64,000 bases of DNA from Prorocentrum cordatum (GCA_963575745.1 CAUYUJ010016708.1:115001-179000), one strand, 5' to 3'. Counted from the stretch's first letter, positions 30,691-42,311 are shown. Translations and numbers: made by a program. The notes: a model not told the origin generated them from the letters alone.

Positions 30691-31870
30691 GCCCCTCCCC
30701 CTCCCCCCCTGCGCCCCCCTCCCCTTATTCCGACCGACCGTGGGCCACCCCCCCCGCTTCTCCCCTGCGCCCCCTTCCCATTATTCCGACCGACCGTGGG
30801 CCACCCCCCCCGCTCCCTCCCTGCGCCCCCCTCCCCTTATTCCGACCGACCGTGGGCCACCCCCTCCGCTCCCCCCTTGCGCCCCCCTCCGCTTATTCCG
30901 ACCGACCGTGGGCCCCCCCCCGCTCCCCCCTTGCGCCCCCGTCCCCTTCTTCCGGCCGACCGTGGGCCACTCCCCCCGCTCCTCTTCTGCGCCCCTCTCC
31001 CCTTATTCTGACCGACCGTGGCCCCCCCACCGCTCCCCCCCTGCGCCCCCGTCCCCTTATTCCGACCGACCGTGGGCCACCCCCCCCGCTCCTCCCCTGC
31101 GCCCCCCTCCCCTTATTCCGACCGACCGTGGGCCCCCGCTCCTCCCCCCCCCTCTCCTTATTCCGATGACCGTGGGCCCCCCCCCGCTCCTCCCTTGCGC
31201 CCCCGTCCCCTTATTCCGACCGACCGTGGGCCACCCCCCCCGCTCTTCCCCTGCGCCCCCCTATTCTTATTCCGACCGACCGTGGGCCACCCCCCGTTCC
31301 CCCCTTGCGCCCCCTCCCCTTATTCCGACCGACCGTGGGCCCTCCCCCCCCGCTCCTCCCCTGCGCCCCCCTCCCCTTATTCCGACCGATCATGGGCCCA
31401 TCCCCGTTCCCTCCCTGCGCCCCCTTCCCCTTGTTCCGACCGACCGCGCCCCCCCCCCCCCGCTCCCCCCCTGCGCCCCCCTCCCTTATTCCGACCAACC
31501 GTGCCCTCCCTCCCTTCCCCCCTGCGCCCCCCTCCCCTTATTCCGACCGACCGTGGGCCGCTCCCCCCTTGCGCCCCCTTCCCTTATTCCGACCGACCGT
31601 GTGCTCCCCCCCCACCCTGCGCCCCCCTCCCCTTATTCCGACCGACCGTGGGCACCCCCCCCCCCGCTTCCCCCTGCCCCCCCCCCTTGTTCCGACCGAC
31701 CGTGCCCCCCCCCCCCCCGCTCCCCCCCCCTGCGCCCCCTCCCATTATTCCGACCGCCGTGCGCTCCCCCCGCTCCCCCCTGCACTCCTCTCCTTATTCC
31801 GACCGACTGTGCCCCCCCCCGCTCCCCCCCCCTGCGCCCCCGTCCCCTTATTCCGACCGACCGTGCTCTT
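30690..31870. repeat. Minisatellite, about 55-60-bp unit, roughly 20 copies
   Basis: Units contain TTATTCCGACCGACCGTGGG, CCACCCCCCCCGCTCC and CCTGCGCCCCCCTCCCC. It ends shortly before the Rep-helicase leader. Long Pro-rich frames are repeat artefacts. Confidence 0.95.
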
Positions 31871-32134
31871 AGGTGGCCCTGAGGGCGGCGCCCAGGAGGA
31901 ACACCATCTCTGACCCGATTCGCCCAGGGCTGGCTCGGAGTACTTTTCGTCTGGGGACCCCCAGGGACCCCCCCGCGCGCGCGCGAACTAGAAATATTCG
32001 GAAGCAGTTCCCGGAGATCTTAGCACGCCCGTGGCCCATGGGGCCGGCGACTTTCTTCGCAGGATGCGACAGGGCCCAACGCACCCTTACCTCTGCAAGC
32101 GCCGTGGGGGGTTCCATAGCCGTGGCGATTCTTT

Positions 32135-32155
32135 CTGTAGCCGTTTTGGCTCCAC
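32135..32155 (+). promoter_or_regulatory. Spliced-leader-like sequence just before the Rep-helicase ATG
   Basis: CTGTAGCCGTTTTGGCTCCAC is followed after one base by ATG at 32,157. The conserved dinoflagellate spliced leader ends CCGTAGCCATTTTGGCTCAAG (known from the group); 17 of 21 positions match. Genomic relic leaders mark genes copied back from mature mRNA. The weaker CCATAGCCGTGGCGATTC just upstream (32,114) could be an older relic. Confidence 0.55.
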
Positions 32156-32156
32156 C

Positions 32157-33740
32157 ATGCCGCCTTCCGTCGTGAGGAAGCGGCCGGCCGCGGGCTCCGC
32201 GCTCCCTCCGCGGCCTGCCCGCAGTGTGGCGCGACGTCGTCCCGCTGCCGCCCCCACTGCAGCCCTCTTATCCAAGCCAGACGTTGCCCCACGCAAGCGG
32301 CGCCGCAACGCTGCGTACGCCGCCAAAGAAGCAGCCCGAGAGAAGGCGCGCCGCGCTGCTGCCACCGCCGCGCAAGCCGCGGCAGCTACTGCAGGCGCCC
32401 CCGCACCCCACCCGGAGGCTGCCCGAAGCGCCAAGAGGCGAGCTGCTATCACCGCCGCGCAAGCCGCGGCAGCTACTGCAGGCGCCCCTGCATCCCACCC
32501 GGAGGCTGTCCGAAGCGCCACGAGGCGAGCAGCTGCTCCTGCAACGACCACTGCCGGCGACGCCACGCCGCTGGACTTCATTGAACGACTACATTCTGAA
32601 TCTGGATACCAGGTGTCACGACATTCCAGACAGCTCCGCCATCGGGACGCCGCGACGGCGCCACCTTCTGACGACGCCCTCTTCGACCAGATAACCAACG
32701 ACGTTCGCACTTTCTGTACCGTTACGGCCGACGACCAACGCAGAATGGTCCGAGCTTACTCCGCGAAGATGGATCATGCCGCTCCTCTCCCTGGATGCGG
32801 TTCCTGCGGTCGCCGCGACCCTGCGTTCCCTGCCACGGAGCGCGTTCGGCTCGAAGACTTGCCTCCCGACCATTGGCTCTTCCTCACGCCTGACGAATGC
32901 AGAGACCTGGACGCCATGCCTGCGGTGACTTTCTGCGAGGCCGACGGCTCCACGCGCACCGTCGAGACCAAAAGCATCCGCAGCTATGTCTCCATCGGCG
33001 CCTCCGCGAGGCTGCACCTGCACCCGGAGCTCACGCGCACCATGCCGGACGGTGGCCACGAGACGTTTCTATGCGAGAGTTGCGCGCGGCCGCTGTCGGA
33101 TCCGGCGGCCGCTCCGCCTTCGCGACCCTTGGCTTCGGGACGGGATTTCGGGCTGCTTTCTCGAATCGGGCTCGAAACTCCTTCCGAGGCTGAAGCCCTT
33201 GCCCTCGCAGACGTGCGCCTCTACAGCCTCGTGGCCAAAATATATGTCCCTGGACAGCGCTCCAGCGCAGCATCTAGGTCTGTCCTCAAGGGCCACATGA
33301 TCGCATTCGTCCACGACGGGCCCACCGCCATCGAAGCCCAGTTCAACGCCGCCCGACTCCGCAACGTACTGGAGCACATCCAGGTGGTCTACGTCGGCAA
33401 CACCGACCGAGTCACCAACCTCGAACGCCACGCTCTTTCCATGAAGAGCGTGCAGATGCGACCCCATGTACTCTACAACCACCTCTCGCTACGCCGCGCC
33501 CTCGGACACGTGGCCTCCACAGACGCATCCCCTCCGATTGCGCACGTCGCAGCCTTGCTGGCTGACTGGTCTGCTTCTCTGTCAGCTCGCTCCCGTCACG
33601 CGGACACAGACGACGTAGAAGAGGCCAGCCGGCCATCGGATATCGCCAACGTCAGGGACGTCGCCATGGACGACCTCCACCAGGACGCCTCCACTCTTCC
33701 ACCGAACCTGCGCGTTCATGCTTCGTTGGCCGCCCGAGCC
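32157..33740 (+). CDS. Rep-helicase segment 1: basic N-terminus and DUF6570-like zinc region
   Basis: An Ala/Arg-rich basic N-terminus includes two tandem copies of a roughly 30-residue unit (TAAQAAAATAGAPAPHPEAA and TAAQAAAATAGAPASHPEAV). At about 32,796 the pair CGSCGRRDP begins a zinc-type region, followed by LPPDHWLFLTPDE, FLCESCARPL, ASGRDFGLLSRIGLETPSEA, LADVRLYSLVAKIYVPGQ and LKGHMIAFVHDGPTAIEAQF (about 33,285-33,345). This C-x2-C ... R-L-Y ... L-K-G-H-x-I-A-F series is characteristic of the DUF6570 region near the N-terminus of Helitron proteins. It would bind DNA or help position the Rep domain. Confidence 0.8.
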
Positions 33741-34866
33741 CCCCCCCCTGGGGGCGGCGAACAACACTGCGCTCTCCTGCTCCCTGCTTCCTCGAGCTCC
33801 CCCCGACTTCGCAACCTTTCCCTTTTACCACGTCGCCACCTCCGCCCAGTTTCTGCCCCTGGCCCTGCACAATGGGCCCCGAAGCGTGCAGGCGCAGATT
33901 CAGTGGAATCGCGATCCACAGGATACCGTCCTCGGACAACCTACCGAGCCCCAGGGCGACATTCACGCAGAGCCCACGCTGTCCTTGGACCCAGTTGGCG
34001 TCTTCTTGCAATCCAGCGACGCCGTGGCTGGCAGTATCTTTGATGGTCTCGTAGACACCCTTCGAGCGTCCAGCCGCGCCGACCCCGAAGACATCCACGA
34101 CGAACGCCAAGAGCAACTGGATGCCACCCCTGCTGGCCCACCCTTTCACGCCTCCGCCTGTGGCCCGCCACCCGCGAAGTGCCGACGACTGAAGCGCCCC
34201 ATGAACGAGTTCACCAACAACGCCGACTTGCTGTACGGCGCCTTCTGGTTCCTCTTTCCGTTGCGGGCCGGCTTGGTTTCCCAGGGCCCCTTGAGCATAC
34301 ACGAGTCCAGACACATACTCACCCAGTTCCACAACGGCTTCGCCCATTGCCACAATTTCATATTCCTGCTTGCGAACCAAATACAACGCCACGCTGCTGC
34401 CAGGGGGGTCGCTCTGCGCGTGAAGACGGACCCTTTCAGCTTCAAAGCCTTCGCAGACATGGTCGCCGACAAAGATGTCTACCTCGACCGACTGGACCGC
34501 GCGAAGGCAGATCCCACCAGCACAGAGGCCCGGGCGCTACAAAAGCAAGTGCTCCGGTTCGTGACGTCATCTGGTAAGACCATCCCCTGGAGCGGTGAGG
34601 AAAGAGCTTCTGAAACCACCAAGCTCTACGATTTACAGAGGAGGTTCGGCCCCTTCAGCTCCTTCCTGACCGTGGCCCCGGACGACGTGCACCAGCCTAC
34701 CTCTATCCGCTTGTCTTATCGGCACGCGGGAGACCCGAAAGGAGCTACCACACTCTTGACCTCTCTCCCCCTGCCCCCTCAGGGAACCCTCCCCCCGCGA
34801 CTTCTTGCCTGGGCCCTCGGGCCTCGAGCCCTCGCTCCGATTCCTGAGTTTGGTTCCGAAATTTGA
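33741..34866 (+). CDS. Rep-helicase segment 2: Helitron-like N domain
   Basis: After the frame change the product reads FATFPFYHVATSAQFLPLAL, then RPMNEFTNNADLLYGAFWFL, FPLRAGLVSQGPLS, AHCHNFIFLLANQIQRHAAA, DPFSFKAFADMVADKDVYLD and FGPFSSFLTVAPDDVHQPTS (about 34,650-34,700). F-L-T-V-A-P-D-D corresponds to the conserved F-x-T-x-S-P-D-D strand that opens the Rep region of Helitrons. The segment stops at TGA 34,864-34,866, inside what may be an intron start: the next 405 bp have stops in this frame, and homology resumes at 35,272. Confidence 0.8.
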
Positions 34867-35271
34867 TTTTTCAAAGAAAACTCAGATACCAGCCTTCTCT
34901 GGTCCCCCCAGCATCTCCTGTAAGAAGATAATCCAAAGAAAAACATTGTGTTTTCTCCAGGCGGACGCTCCCGGACGCTCAAAACCCCGAGGGCTTTTAA
35001 ACATTTTATTCGTCATCGCGGTTGAGAACCGCGCGTCTCTGGCTTCAAACGCGTGCGCTGGAACAGAAAATCTTTCAAACACCATTGGTTTTCGACGCAT
35101 CAGGGGCGTCCGGCTCGGGAAAACAGACGTTTCTGAAACGGTTTCAGCCGAAGGAGCGCGCAGCCTCCACAGGATTCCACAGGAGTCCGCGGGGCCCCCC
35201 AGGAGCCCCCAGGATTCCCCGGCAACCCCCGGGCTGGACATATCATCAGGTGCGAGTCATGCATCTAAGTG

Positions 35272-38230
35272 TGAGTCGTCTTCCACGACCCCTTCAGGTG
35301 CGGCCAGCCGCACCAATGGCCCGCCGACGAAGCTGGCCTACTGCGCGTCCTTCGCAAACAGGGCAACGAGGAGGACGTCTCCGCGTTCTCCGAGAAGTCC
35401 GCGCCGCACTGCGCGGACGAGTCGTACACGTTCTCCATGGGCGAGGCATTCCTGCAGCGCTTGGCGACTCTGAATCCCGTGGCAACCACGTTGCTGTGGG
35501 AACAGATGGCGGAGGCTATCTTCACGGAGCTCGTGGGCATGCCGCAGCACCACAAACGGAGGAAGTCGCAGCTCATCGACGAGAACATCCCCCACCGTGG
35601 CATCTTCGGAACCCCATGGGCCTGGCATTTCGTGACCGAAACAAACGGCCGCAAGTCCTTCCACTTCCACTCCGGTGTCATCGCAGGGGCCTCTCCTACA
35701 TTGTTGGCCGACGTGGCTGGGTACCCACGCTTGGAGGCCGCTGTGCACGCAGCCCTGGACTCGATGTATACGGCCCACGTGCCAGCCGACTTGCACGCCA
35801 TCGACGTGGCCCGCCGGACGTTGCGTATACCAGCGGAGCGTCAGGCTTTCTTCCAGACCACCGACACGCCCACCCCAGAAGCCGTCCGAGAGTTTCACAT
35901 AGATGCCGCCATCACAGCTCTTACCACTGGACTACATACACACGCGGCCACCTGCCACAAAGGCAAAAATGGCAAGCTCGGGTGCCGCATGGCGAAACCC
36001 TCTGGACACCCCGTCCCCCAGTCTCGCGTCCTCGCAATCCTGCCCGACGAACCCGCGCAGGGCACCGTGGACTGGTCTTGCAAGTACTGCACCCCAGGAT
36101 ACGACCCGAAACAACGACCAGCGACTGCACTTTGGGCTCGCAGGCCTCGCCCTGGTGATGGGGCTGCCAACGTCGTCCTCTCCTACGAGCACGCTCGCCC
36201 ACACGTGGAACCCGATTCAGGCCGGTTGCGCGACATCATGAACATGCCCCGCGCCGATTTGGAGTCACTGGATCCCTCTGCAGCGCACGGGATGTTCCGA
36301 GACGTGTGCCGCGAACTCAGCAGCCTTTTGTCCAGACCTACTCAAGGCCGCAACCTGAACGACTGCCTGAATTCATGTAGTCAAAACGACGCTCGTGCCA
36401 TCCTTCTCGCTTGGCACGGCATGCGATGCCGAAATGCGGCCCTCGTGGAGTTCAGCCCCACCCTCTCGGGATGCATCCGGAGCAACACCGCACCTCTGCA
36501 CCTCGGTGCCGGGGAGGCTGCGAAGGGAGCCGGCATGTACATGGTGAAGTACCTCGTTAAAGAGGCTTACGATCTGGCAGCCTCGTTATCCGTATTGGCG
36601 GACGCTCGTCGTCACATTGACCTCTACCCGTCCTCGGCTGACGACGCAGGCACCGCAGCACGGTGCACTCGCCACTTCCTACAACGAGTTCTCAATTCCA
36701 GTGCCGCCGTGCTTGCCCCGACACAGGCGGCTGCGATCGCTCTCGGCGTCGCGTCAAGCGGACATTCTCACACATGCGTCAATGCCTACGTGTGGGACGC
36801 CGTCCACCTCAGACGTCTATTGCCCACCGGGGTCTCCCTGCTGTCATCTTCGTCCTCCGACAACCCTCCGCCCGCCCCCGATCCGCCCGACAGCGAGGAT
36901 TCGCCCTTGGGCCAACGCGATGCCGACGCATGCACTGGCGACCCTGACGACGTCGACGCGGCAGACGAATGCGACCATCCACGCCGAGGCACCTGCAGCA
37001 TCTACACCACTTCAGACGGAACGCCGATTGCATTATCGCAGGCTGACCACTACGCGCACCGGTCCCAACAACTCGCCGACCTCACTTTCGACGAGCTCGT
37101 CATGGGGATGCGCATCTAGAAAGTCTCCGCGGAACAGAGGGCAAAGATAGCCGCCGAATCGGGCAAGAGGGGCCGCCCTACGAACCCGAGCTTCGAACTC
37201 GAACCGCCGCACCCTTTGGCGGGCCAGTGCGTCATCAGGGAAAAATCCGAATTCGACGTGCCGGTGTTTGTCGGAGCTCCTCCGCCCCGTCTGCCCCCCG
37301 ATTCCGCTCCGCGCAACAAGGCGCGCCAGCGTATGGAGGTGGCCCACGCCGAGTACTTCACCGCGCTCTTCGTACCTTGGTCCGCGGCCCAACTGGAGAC
37401 CGCGACCCCGACCACTTGGAGCGCTTATCAGCGCCGCCTGGAGGACGCGGCCCACGGCTCCGCGCCTCCTGCATCCGACTCCGTGCGGCACGGGAAGAGT
37501 CAGAGAATCGCGGAGGGCCGCTTGTTCCGCATCCACCATGTGGCGACAGCCCTCACGTCGAATACCCGGAAGACAGATATTATGAGCAAATGGCGCATGC
37601 GAGATCGCACTCTGTGGTCCGAAACGACCTCCTGTCCAGACGTAGCCCTTCCCCCTGGCCGCAGCAAGGATCAAGAGACCGACGCCGCCGCAGACATCCG
37701 CAACTTACGCGACGCTGCCAGCGCCGACGTCAACTCCAGAGCCATGAAACGAGCTGCTGCAATGGAATCATGGGCGGACGACATTACCGACAGACTACCA
37801 CCACTACCCGACGTACCATCCACGCCGGATCCTCGGTCACACTGGCCACGGGGGGCTCCGACCAAGGACGGTCATCCCGTCCACCATTTCCCAAGTGGCT
37901 CCACCGACATCGCCTCCTTCCTGGCAGACCTCAAGCAGCCTCGACGCAGGCCTTCCGACGACGCCAACACACCGAGCCACGTGGGCCATCCCGTCGCAGA
38001 CGCCGCCCCGGAGGACGGCGACCCACCAGAGTTCGACCCTATCGACGACGAGACCTTCATGCGTCTCGCACGCAACTGGGAATCAGACCTCCGTAACACG
38101 CCACCCGGAGGCTGCCCCCCCCGCCTCCTCTCAACCCCCAACAGCGTGCTTTCGCAAGACAGCATTTGGCACTACAGCGCCACCTCGCTGCCGGCCGCCA
38201 ACGAGGTGACGACCCCCACGACACACTCGC
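35272..38230 (+). CDS. Rep-helicase segment 3: HUH Rep nuclease with one in-frame TAG
   Basis: Coding resumes after ...CATCTAAG (possible 3' splice site) with FHDPFRCGQPHQWPADEAGL, then GEAFLQRLATLNPVATTLLW. The HUH motif is in FGTPWAWHFVTET and RKSFHFHSGVIAG (His-Phe-His, about 35,660). A cysteine block TCHKGKNGKLGCRMAKPSG follows (about 35,950-36,005), as in Helitrons. The two catalytic tyrosines are in YMVKYLVKE, codons at 36,538 and 36,550, matching the Y-x2-K-Y-x2-K signature. A TAG at 37,117 interrupts; KVSAEQRAKIAAESGKRGRP and HPLAGQCVIREKSEFDVPVF follow in the same frame. Catalytic residues are intact, so only the stop and neighbouring breaks argue against function. Confidence 0.85.
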
Positions 38231-39887
38231 TTCTCTCCGACAGCAAGGGCTCCGGCAAGTGCATCTGCTCCAGGGAGCTGGGGGCGTCGGAAAGAGCGTG
38301 CTCTTGAAGGCGATGCACGCCGTCTTACGACGCCTGCACTTGGGACACATGGCCATCACAGCCTGGGCGGGAGTCGCATCTGCGCCTTTTGGGGCGCCGA
38401 CGCTGTGTTCTTTACTGAAAATTGACTTCACTTGCCTGGCTGAAGACCGCCCCGCGGACGCTGACACGTTGCAGCTCCTCCGCAAGGACTTCGCCGACGC
38501 CATGTGCGACCCGGCCGACCTGCTCGTCTTCGTCGTCGACGAGGCCAGTTTTCTCGTCCCGGCAGCCTTACACCACATCGACCTTCAACTACAACGATTA
38601 CGCGGTGTCCACGGCGTCCCTTTTGGAGGCGTCGCCCTCATCCTGGCAGGGGACTTTTGGCAGAAACCGCCTCCGAGCTCCACGACGCTCGCAGAACTCC
38701 TCGCCAGCGCTGACGTGCCTGGCCTATCGAGGCCAGTCCGGCACTCCCCCATGAGCACATCAGATAAGGGCCTCGAGATATTCCGACGGGCTCGCCGCAC
38801 TGTTCTGACGCAGCAGATGCAAGCTGCCGACGACCCTGGTTTCCAGACGGATCTGCTGCAGCTCTGGGACACGACCCCTGGCGCCCCGGTTCCAGCGAGG
38901 TTGACAGACTCGCTCCGCGAGGTTTCCACCCACGACATCCAGACACATCCTGCGTGGTCTTTCGCTCCCATCTGCGTCCTGTCCAACTTCGAGCGGTACC
39001 TTCTCAACAGGATCCAGGCCGAGCGCTTTGCCAGGGCGCACTCTCTACCCTTAATCCGATGGCGATACCCCTTGCACGGACGCCACTGCTCTATGCTACC
39101 AGCTGATGTCCTAGACGGCCTTTACGAGAACGAGCCAGGCATGTGGGGATGCTTCGTGCGCGGGGCCCCGGCCATGCTGCTCGCCAACATCCAGCCAGCC
39201 AAGTTCTGCGTCAACGGGGCCATGGGTTCCCTGCACTCCCTCAGCTTCGACGGCGATGCACCGGGAGTGTTCTTGGACGCTGTTGCATCTAGCGGCTTCC
39301 GGGAGATTATCCTCGAGGAGCCCCCTGCCTCTATCAACGTCCAGATTTCCTTGCCCGCTGGCGAAGACGGCGCTGGGATCGAGACCCTCGTTCCTGGGTC
39401 CGTGGTCGTTCCCATCGCATACACCTCCCACGTCGAGGACTACGACGCCACCTCGTCGTTCAGCATCCTCAAGCGCGCGCCCAAGCGCATCCGCATACGG
39501 TGTCACGCGGTTACGCTGGCGTTCGCTTGCACGGATGAAAAGCTACAGGGCAAGACGTGCGACGAGTTGGTGCTCAGCGTGGCCAGGCGACCTTGGCCGC
39601 CCCATTTGGACAGAAAAGGCTTCTACGTCGCTGTCAGCAGGGCACGCGCCAAGGCTCGCCTGCGGGTGCTTCACCGACCGTCTTCGGAAGCCGGGGGACT
39701 GCACCATTTGCGCAACTTGCCGCCTGCCCGAGAACTTCACGCTTGGAACGCTGGGTACGATGCAGATGGACATTGGCAACCCTCCCTCGCCCATGCGGCG
39801 GCGTCTGGCGCACCATCTACCCGACAGCGTCCACCGCGCACCCCTGCGCGGGCACCGCGTCCACGACCAATGGCGGGAGGGGCATAA
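38231..39887 (+). CDS. Rep-helicase segment 4: PIF1-like SF1B helicase
   Basis: ATP-dependent 5'-3' helicase that peels the transposon strand. Motifs in order: Walker A GAGGVGKS (38,274-38,297); Ia ITAWAGVASAPFGAPTLCSL; Walker B LLVFVVDEASFL (about 38,520-38,555); III GGVALILAGDFWQKPPP (about 38,630-38,675); LLANIQPAKFCVNGAMGSLH (about 39,177-39,236); V LAFACTDEKLQGKTCDELVL; VI FYVAVSRARAKARLRVL (about 39,620-39,670). The frame changes somewhere in 38,166-38,280, before Walker A. The C-terminus is Pro/Arg-rich and ends at TAA 39,885-39,887. From 39,890 to 40,450 no gene is seen. Confidence 0.9.
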
Positions 39888-40227
39888 TTGGTACGAGTAC
39901 CCGCACGCCGGTGAAGAGCCCTCCACGCGAGGGCCGCCACCTTGACGCACGCCAGCAGTGTCGCCGCATTGTCCTTGCATTACTTGCGAGCGACAACTGT
40001 GCTGCCAATTCGACGCCTTCTACCTTAGCAGATCAGAGTCAGCGCGCTTCCCCAGCATTGCGCGAAAAACAGTGCTCACCCATGCCAAATATTGCCCCGG
40101 ATTTTTGTTCGATCTCTTAGCGTGGCAGCATCCCCGCAAGCTCCCTGGCCCCAAGGATACCCGGGCGCACCAGACGCCATAATTAGTGATTCAGAGGCCG
40201 CCGCCTGCCTACCAGACTTTCGCTTAG

Positions 40228-40265
40228 AAATTTGATTTTTCGGACCCGAAGTCAGCTTCTGTGCT
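40228..40265 (+). repeat. Short motif repeated after ORF ends in the Helitron-like element
   Basis: GAAATTTGATTTTTC occurs exactly at 40,227-40,241 and at 34,858-34,872. Looser relatives (TTTTGATCCGAAAACTTGAA at about 42,474 and GAGTTTGATCCTGAAACC at about 41,199) lie near the end or frame change of the RPA-like gene. All are on the plus strand close after coding segments. Role unknown: 3'-end signal, intron start or chance. Confidence 0.4.
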
Positions 40266-40455
40266 CGCCCCGCCCCATCGCTGCCCCACCACATTTCAAT
40301 CTTGCCGCCCTTTCTTTGAGGGCCTCGCGCGCAGTGCACCAGCCCAACAGGTGCTTCGCGGCCCCCCTTGCCTCAGCATCAGACTTCTTACGAGAGCTTT
40401 GATTGCCCCTCAACCGTCGATCTCGCCCAGCACTCGCTCTTAGATTGAGCCTGCC

Positions 40456-42311
40456 ATGGCGGACAAGCTCGAGACTGTGAACGAGCGCAACTGCGGCGCC
40501 AAGACCACGCACGTGCGAGTGCTGGACCCGATGGTGCGCAAGACCAAGAAGGACTGCGAGGTCTTCACCTGCAAGCTGATCAGCGAGAGTGGCCTCTATT
40601 GCACAGCCGAACATATGATCTTCGGGGACTCGCCGGCGGCGCGCACGAGAGTCAGCAAAGCATTGACGACCAAGTGGACCGCGAAATCCGCGTGGTCTCT
40701 CTCAAAGCTGAAGCTTGTGCGCAAGAAAGAGGCCTTCCACGGGAGCCCGCACTCATGCGCACTTCAGCTGAACAACAAGGCCATGACCACGAAAGCATTG
40801 GACGCGCCGGAGGCCAACAAGCTGCCGGACGAGCTGGAGCCCCCCGTGGGAGTCCAGGATGTCCTCGACCTCTCGCAGGACCAGGCGATCGACCTCCACG
40901 GGTTCGTCTCGGATGTTTCTCCCGAAGCCCAATTCAAAGGCAAGAACTTGGTGGAGGCCACGGTCTGCAACGAGGCCGGAAGCAGCATCACCTTAAAATT
41001 CTGGGAGGAGAACGCCCCCCGCGCAGAGCAACTGCAGAAGAAAGAGCCCATCTACATCCACGGAGCGTACTTGGTCCACCCCGACAGTGGCGGCGTGCAC
41101 CTGTCAGTCCGGGAGTCCACGTCCTTCGCCGCGCCTACAGGCACGCGCCCCAAGATAGCGGCCATGCTCGTCGAAACCCCATTGGTGCCCCCCTTCCAGA
41201 GTTTGATCCTGAAACCAACCATTTCTCAACGAAAATCTGGCTGGCCCCAGCCGGCCGCCCGTCCGGAGCCGTTCTCCGCCCCAAAGTTTCGCTGAGACAT
41301 GGCGCTCTCGCCGAGCGCACCCCCCCCCCCGATGCGCCCCCCAAGGTCGGGCCCGCCACCAGCTCCAACGCGGCCGTCCTGGACGCGCTCCTCCAGAGCA
41401 AGACGACGCCCCCGGACACCCTGTTCGAGATCCCGGCAGCGTCATTCTCCCTCAGCGACACGGAGACGCTCTTGACAAAAGATGGGACCCGCGTCTGGGC
41501 ATCCGTGCGCACGGTCGACCACGCTGGGTCCGTGGAGGCCAAGGTGACGGAGAAGGTCGCCCTCGCGCTGACTGGCTGCGCGGACAAGGCGGAATTCCAG
41601 GCCGACGTTGAACAGGGGTCCGCGACGTGGACCCGGGCGCGCGTTCGGGCCACGCTGCGCGCCCCGAAGAGCGTTGATGGCGACAGGACGAGCACGGACC
41701 CCCGCCTGATCATCGTGCGCGCGGACCCCCGGAACTTCGACGCCGTCGCCCCGCTGCCCGCCCCGCACAGCGACAGCCGCGTCGTTCCCACGAACGCCCG
41801 CAGCATTTCCTTGAGCACCACCGGGAAGCTGACCATCACCATCGGCTCCGCGCGCTTCCGCGCGAGCGGCGCGCTCCCCCTGGTAGAGGCCACGAAAGAC
41901 CCCGAGACCGTGCCGCGCGAGGGCGGCTTCGCGATCACCAACTACATCGCGGACGCGGCGGAGAGCGACTCCGACCAGAAAGCCGTCTTCCACGCCGTGA
42001 CTGCCTGCGCGACGAAACGCTTGGGCCGCTACGCGCTCGCGAAGAAAGACCAGGCGCTCATCGTGGTCACCCACTTCGACGCCGCGACGTCCGAGTTCAC
42101 CGTGAGCGACATGTGGAAGTTGCCGCCCAGCATCACGCCCGACGCGCTCAGGGCCGAAATTGCTGCTGCAGGTGAGACTCTGACCAGTCGCCTCACGCGC
42201 GCCAAGCGCAAGGCCGACCCCAAGGCCGAGGACAACTTCGACGAGTTCCTCGGGCCCGCGGTCAAGCGCATCCACGAGGCGTTCGGCGACCCGGCCGCGC
42301 CCGCGGAGTGA
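40456..42311 (+). CDS. RPA-like OB-fold single-strand DNA-binding protein, one frame change
   Basis: ATG at 40,456 lies in a good context (GCCATGGCGG). The N-terminal third (NCGAKTTHVRVLDPM, basic) is followed by an OB fold of the RPA large-subunit type: GVQDVLDLSQDQAIDLHGFV, SDVSPEAQFKGKNL, GSSITLKFWEENAPRAEQLQ, PIYIHGAYLVHPDSGGVHLS (about 40,850-41,120). Around 41,185-41,200 (a C6 run) the reading must move to another frame: the first frame ends at 41,295, and the continuing one reads FDPETNHFSTKIWLAP and runs to the TGA at 42,309. The C-terminal half has no domain I recognise and ends EDNFDEFLGPAVKRIHEAF. RPA coats single-stranded DNA; RPA-like genes are known cargo of plant Helitrons, so the position behind the Rep-helicase suggests a role in rolling-circle transposition. 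Confidence 0.65.

Larger units (their letters stand above)
32157..39887 (+). pseudogene. Helitron-type Rep-helicase (HUH endonuclease + PIF1-like helicase), broken frame
   Basis: The protein of rolling-circle (Helitron) transposons, which nicks with Rep tyrosines and unwinds with a PIF1-like helicase. The reading runs in frame to about 33,740, shifts by one base near a C10 run (33,739-33,748), continues to 34,866, is interrupted by about 405 bp with stops (34,867-35,271), resumes at 35,272, meets a single TAG at 37,117-37,119, continues in the same frame to about 38,200, and shifts once more before the Walker A motif. Domain order is the family's: N-terminal zinc/DUF6570-like, Helitron-like N domain, Rep, helicase. 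ATG at 32,157 (MPPSVVRKRPAAG) follows the leader-like sequence. Breaks at homopolymers could be assembly errors; the TAG could not easily be. Neighbours downstream are RPA-like and unknown genes on the same strand. Confidence 0.85.

Noticed and set aside
30720-31870. CRISPR-like regular spacing of a repeated block
   Set aside because: The intervening sequences are themselves near-identical C-rich repeats, not unique spacers; there are no cas genes and the context is eukaryotic.
29786-31882. Very long open frames (294-380 codons) through the two minisatellites
   Set aside because: Composition is only V/L/A/G/W/C or P/L/S/R, follows the repeat period, and all frames are equally open. Repeat artefacts.
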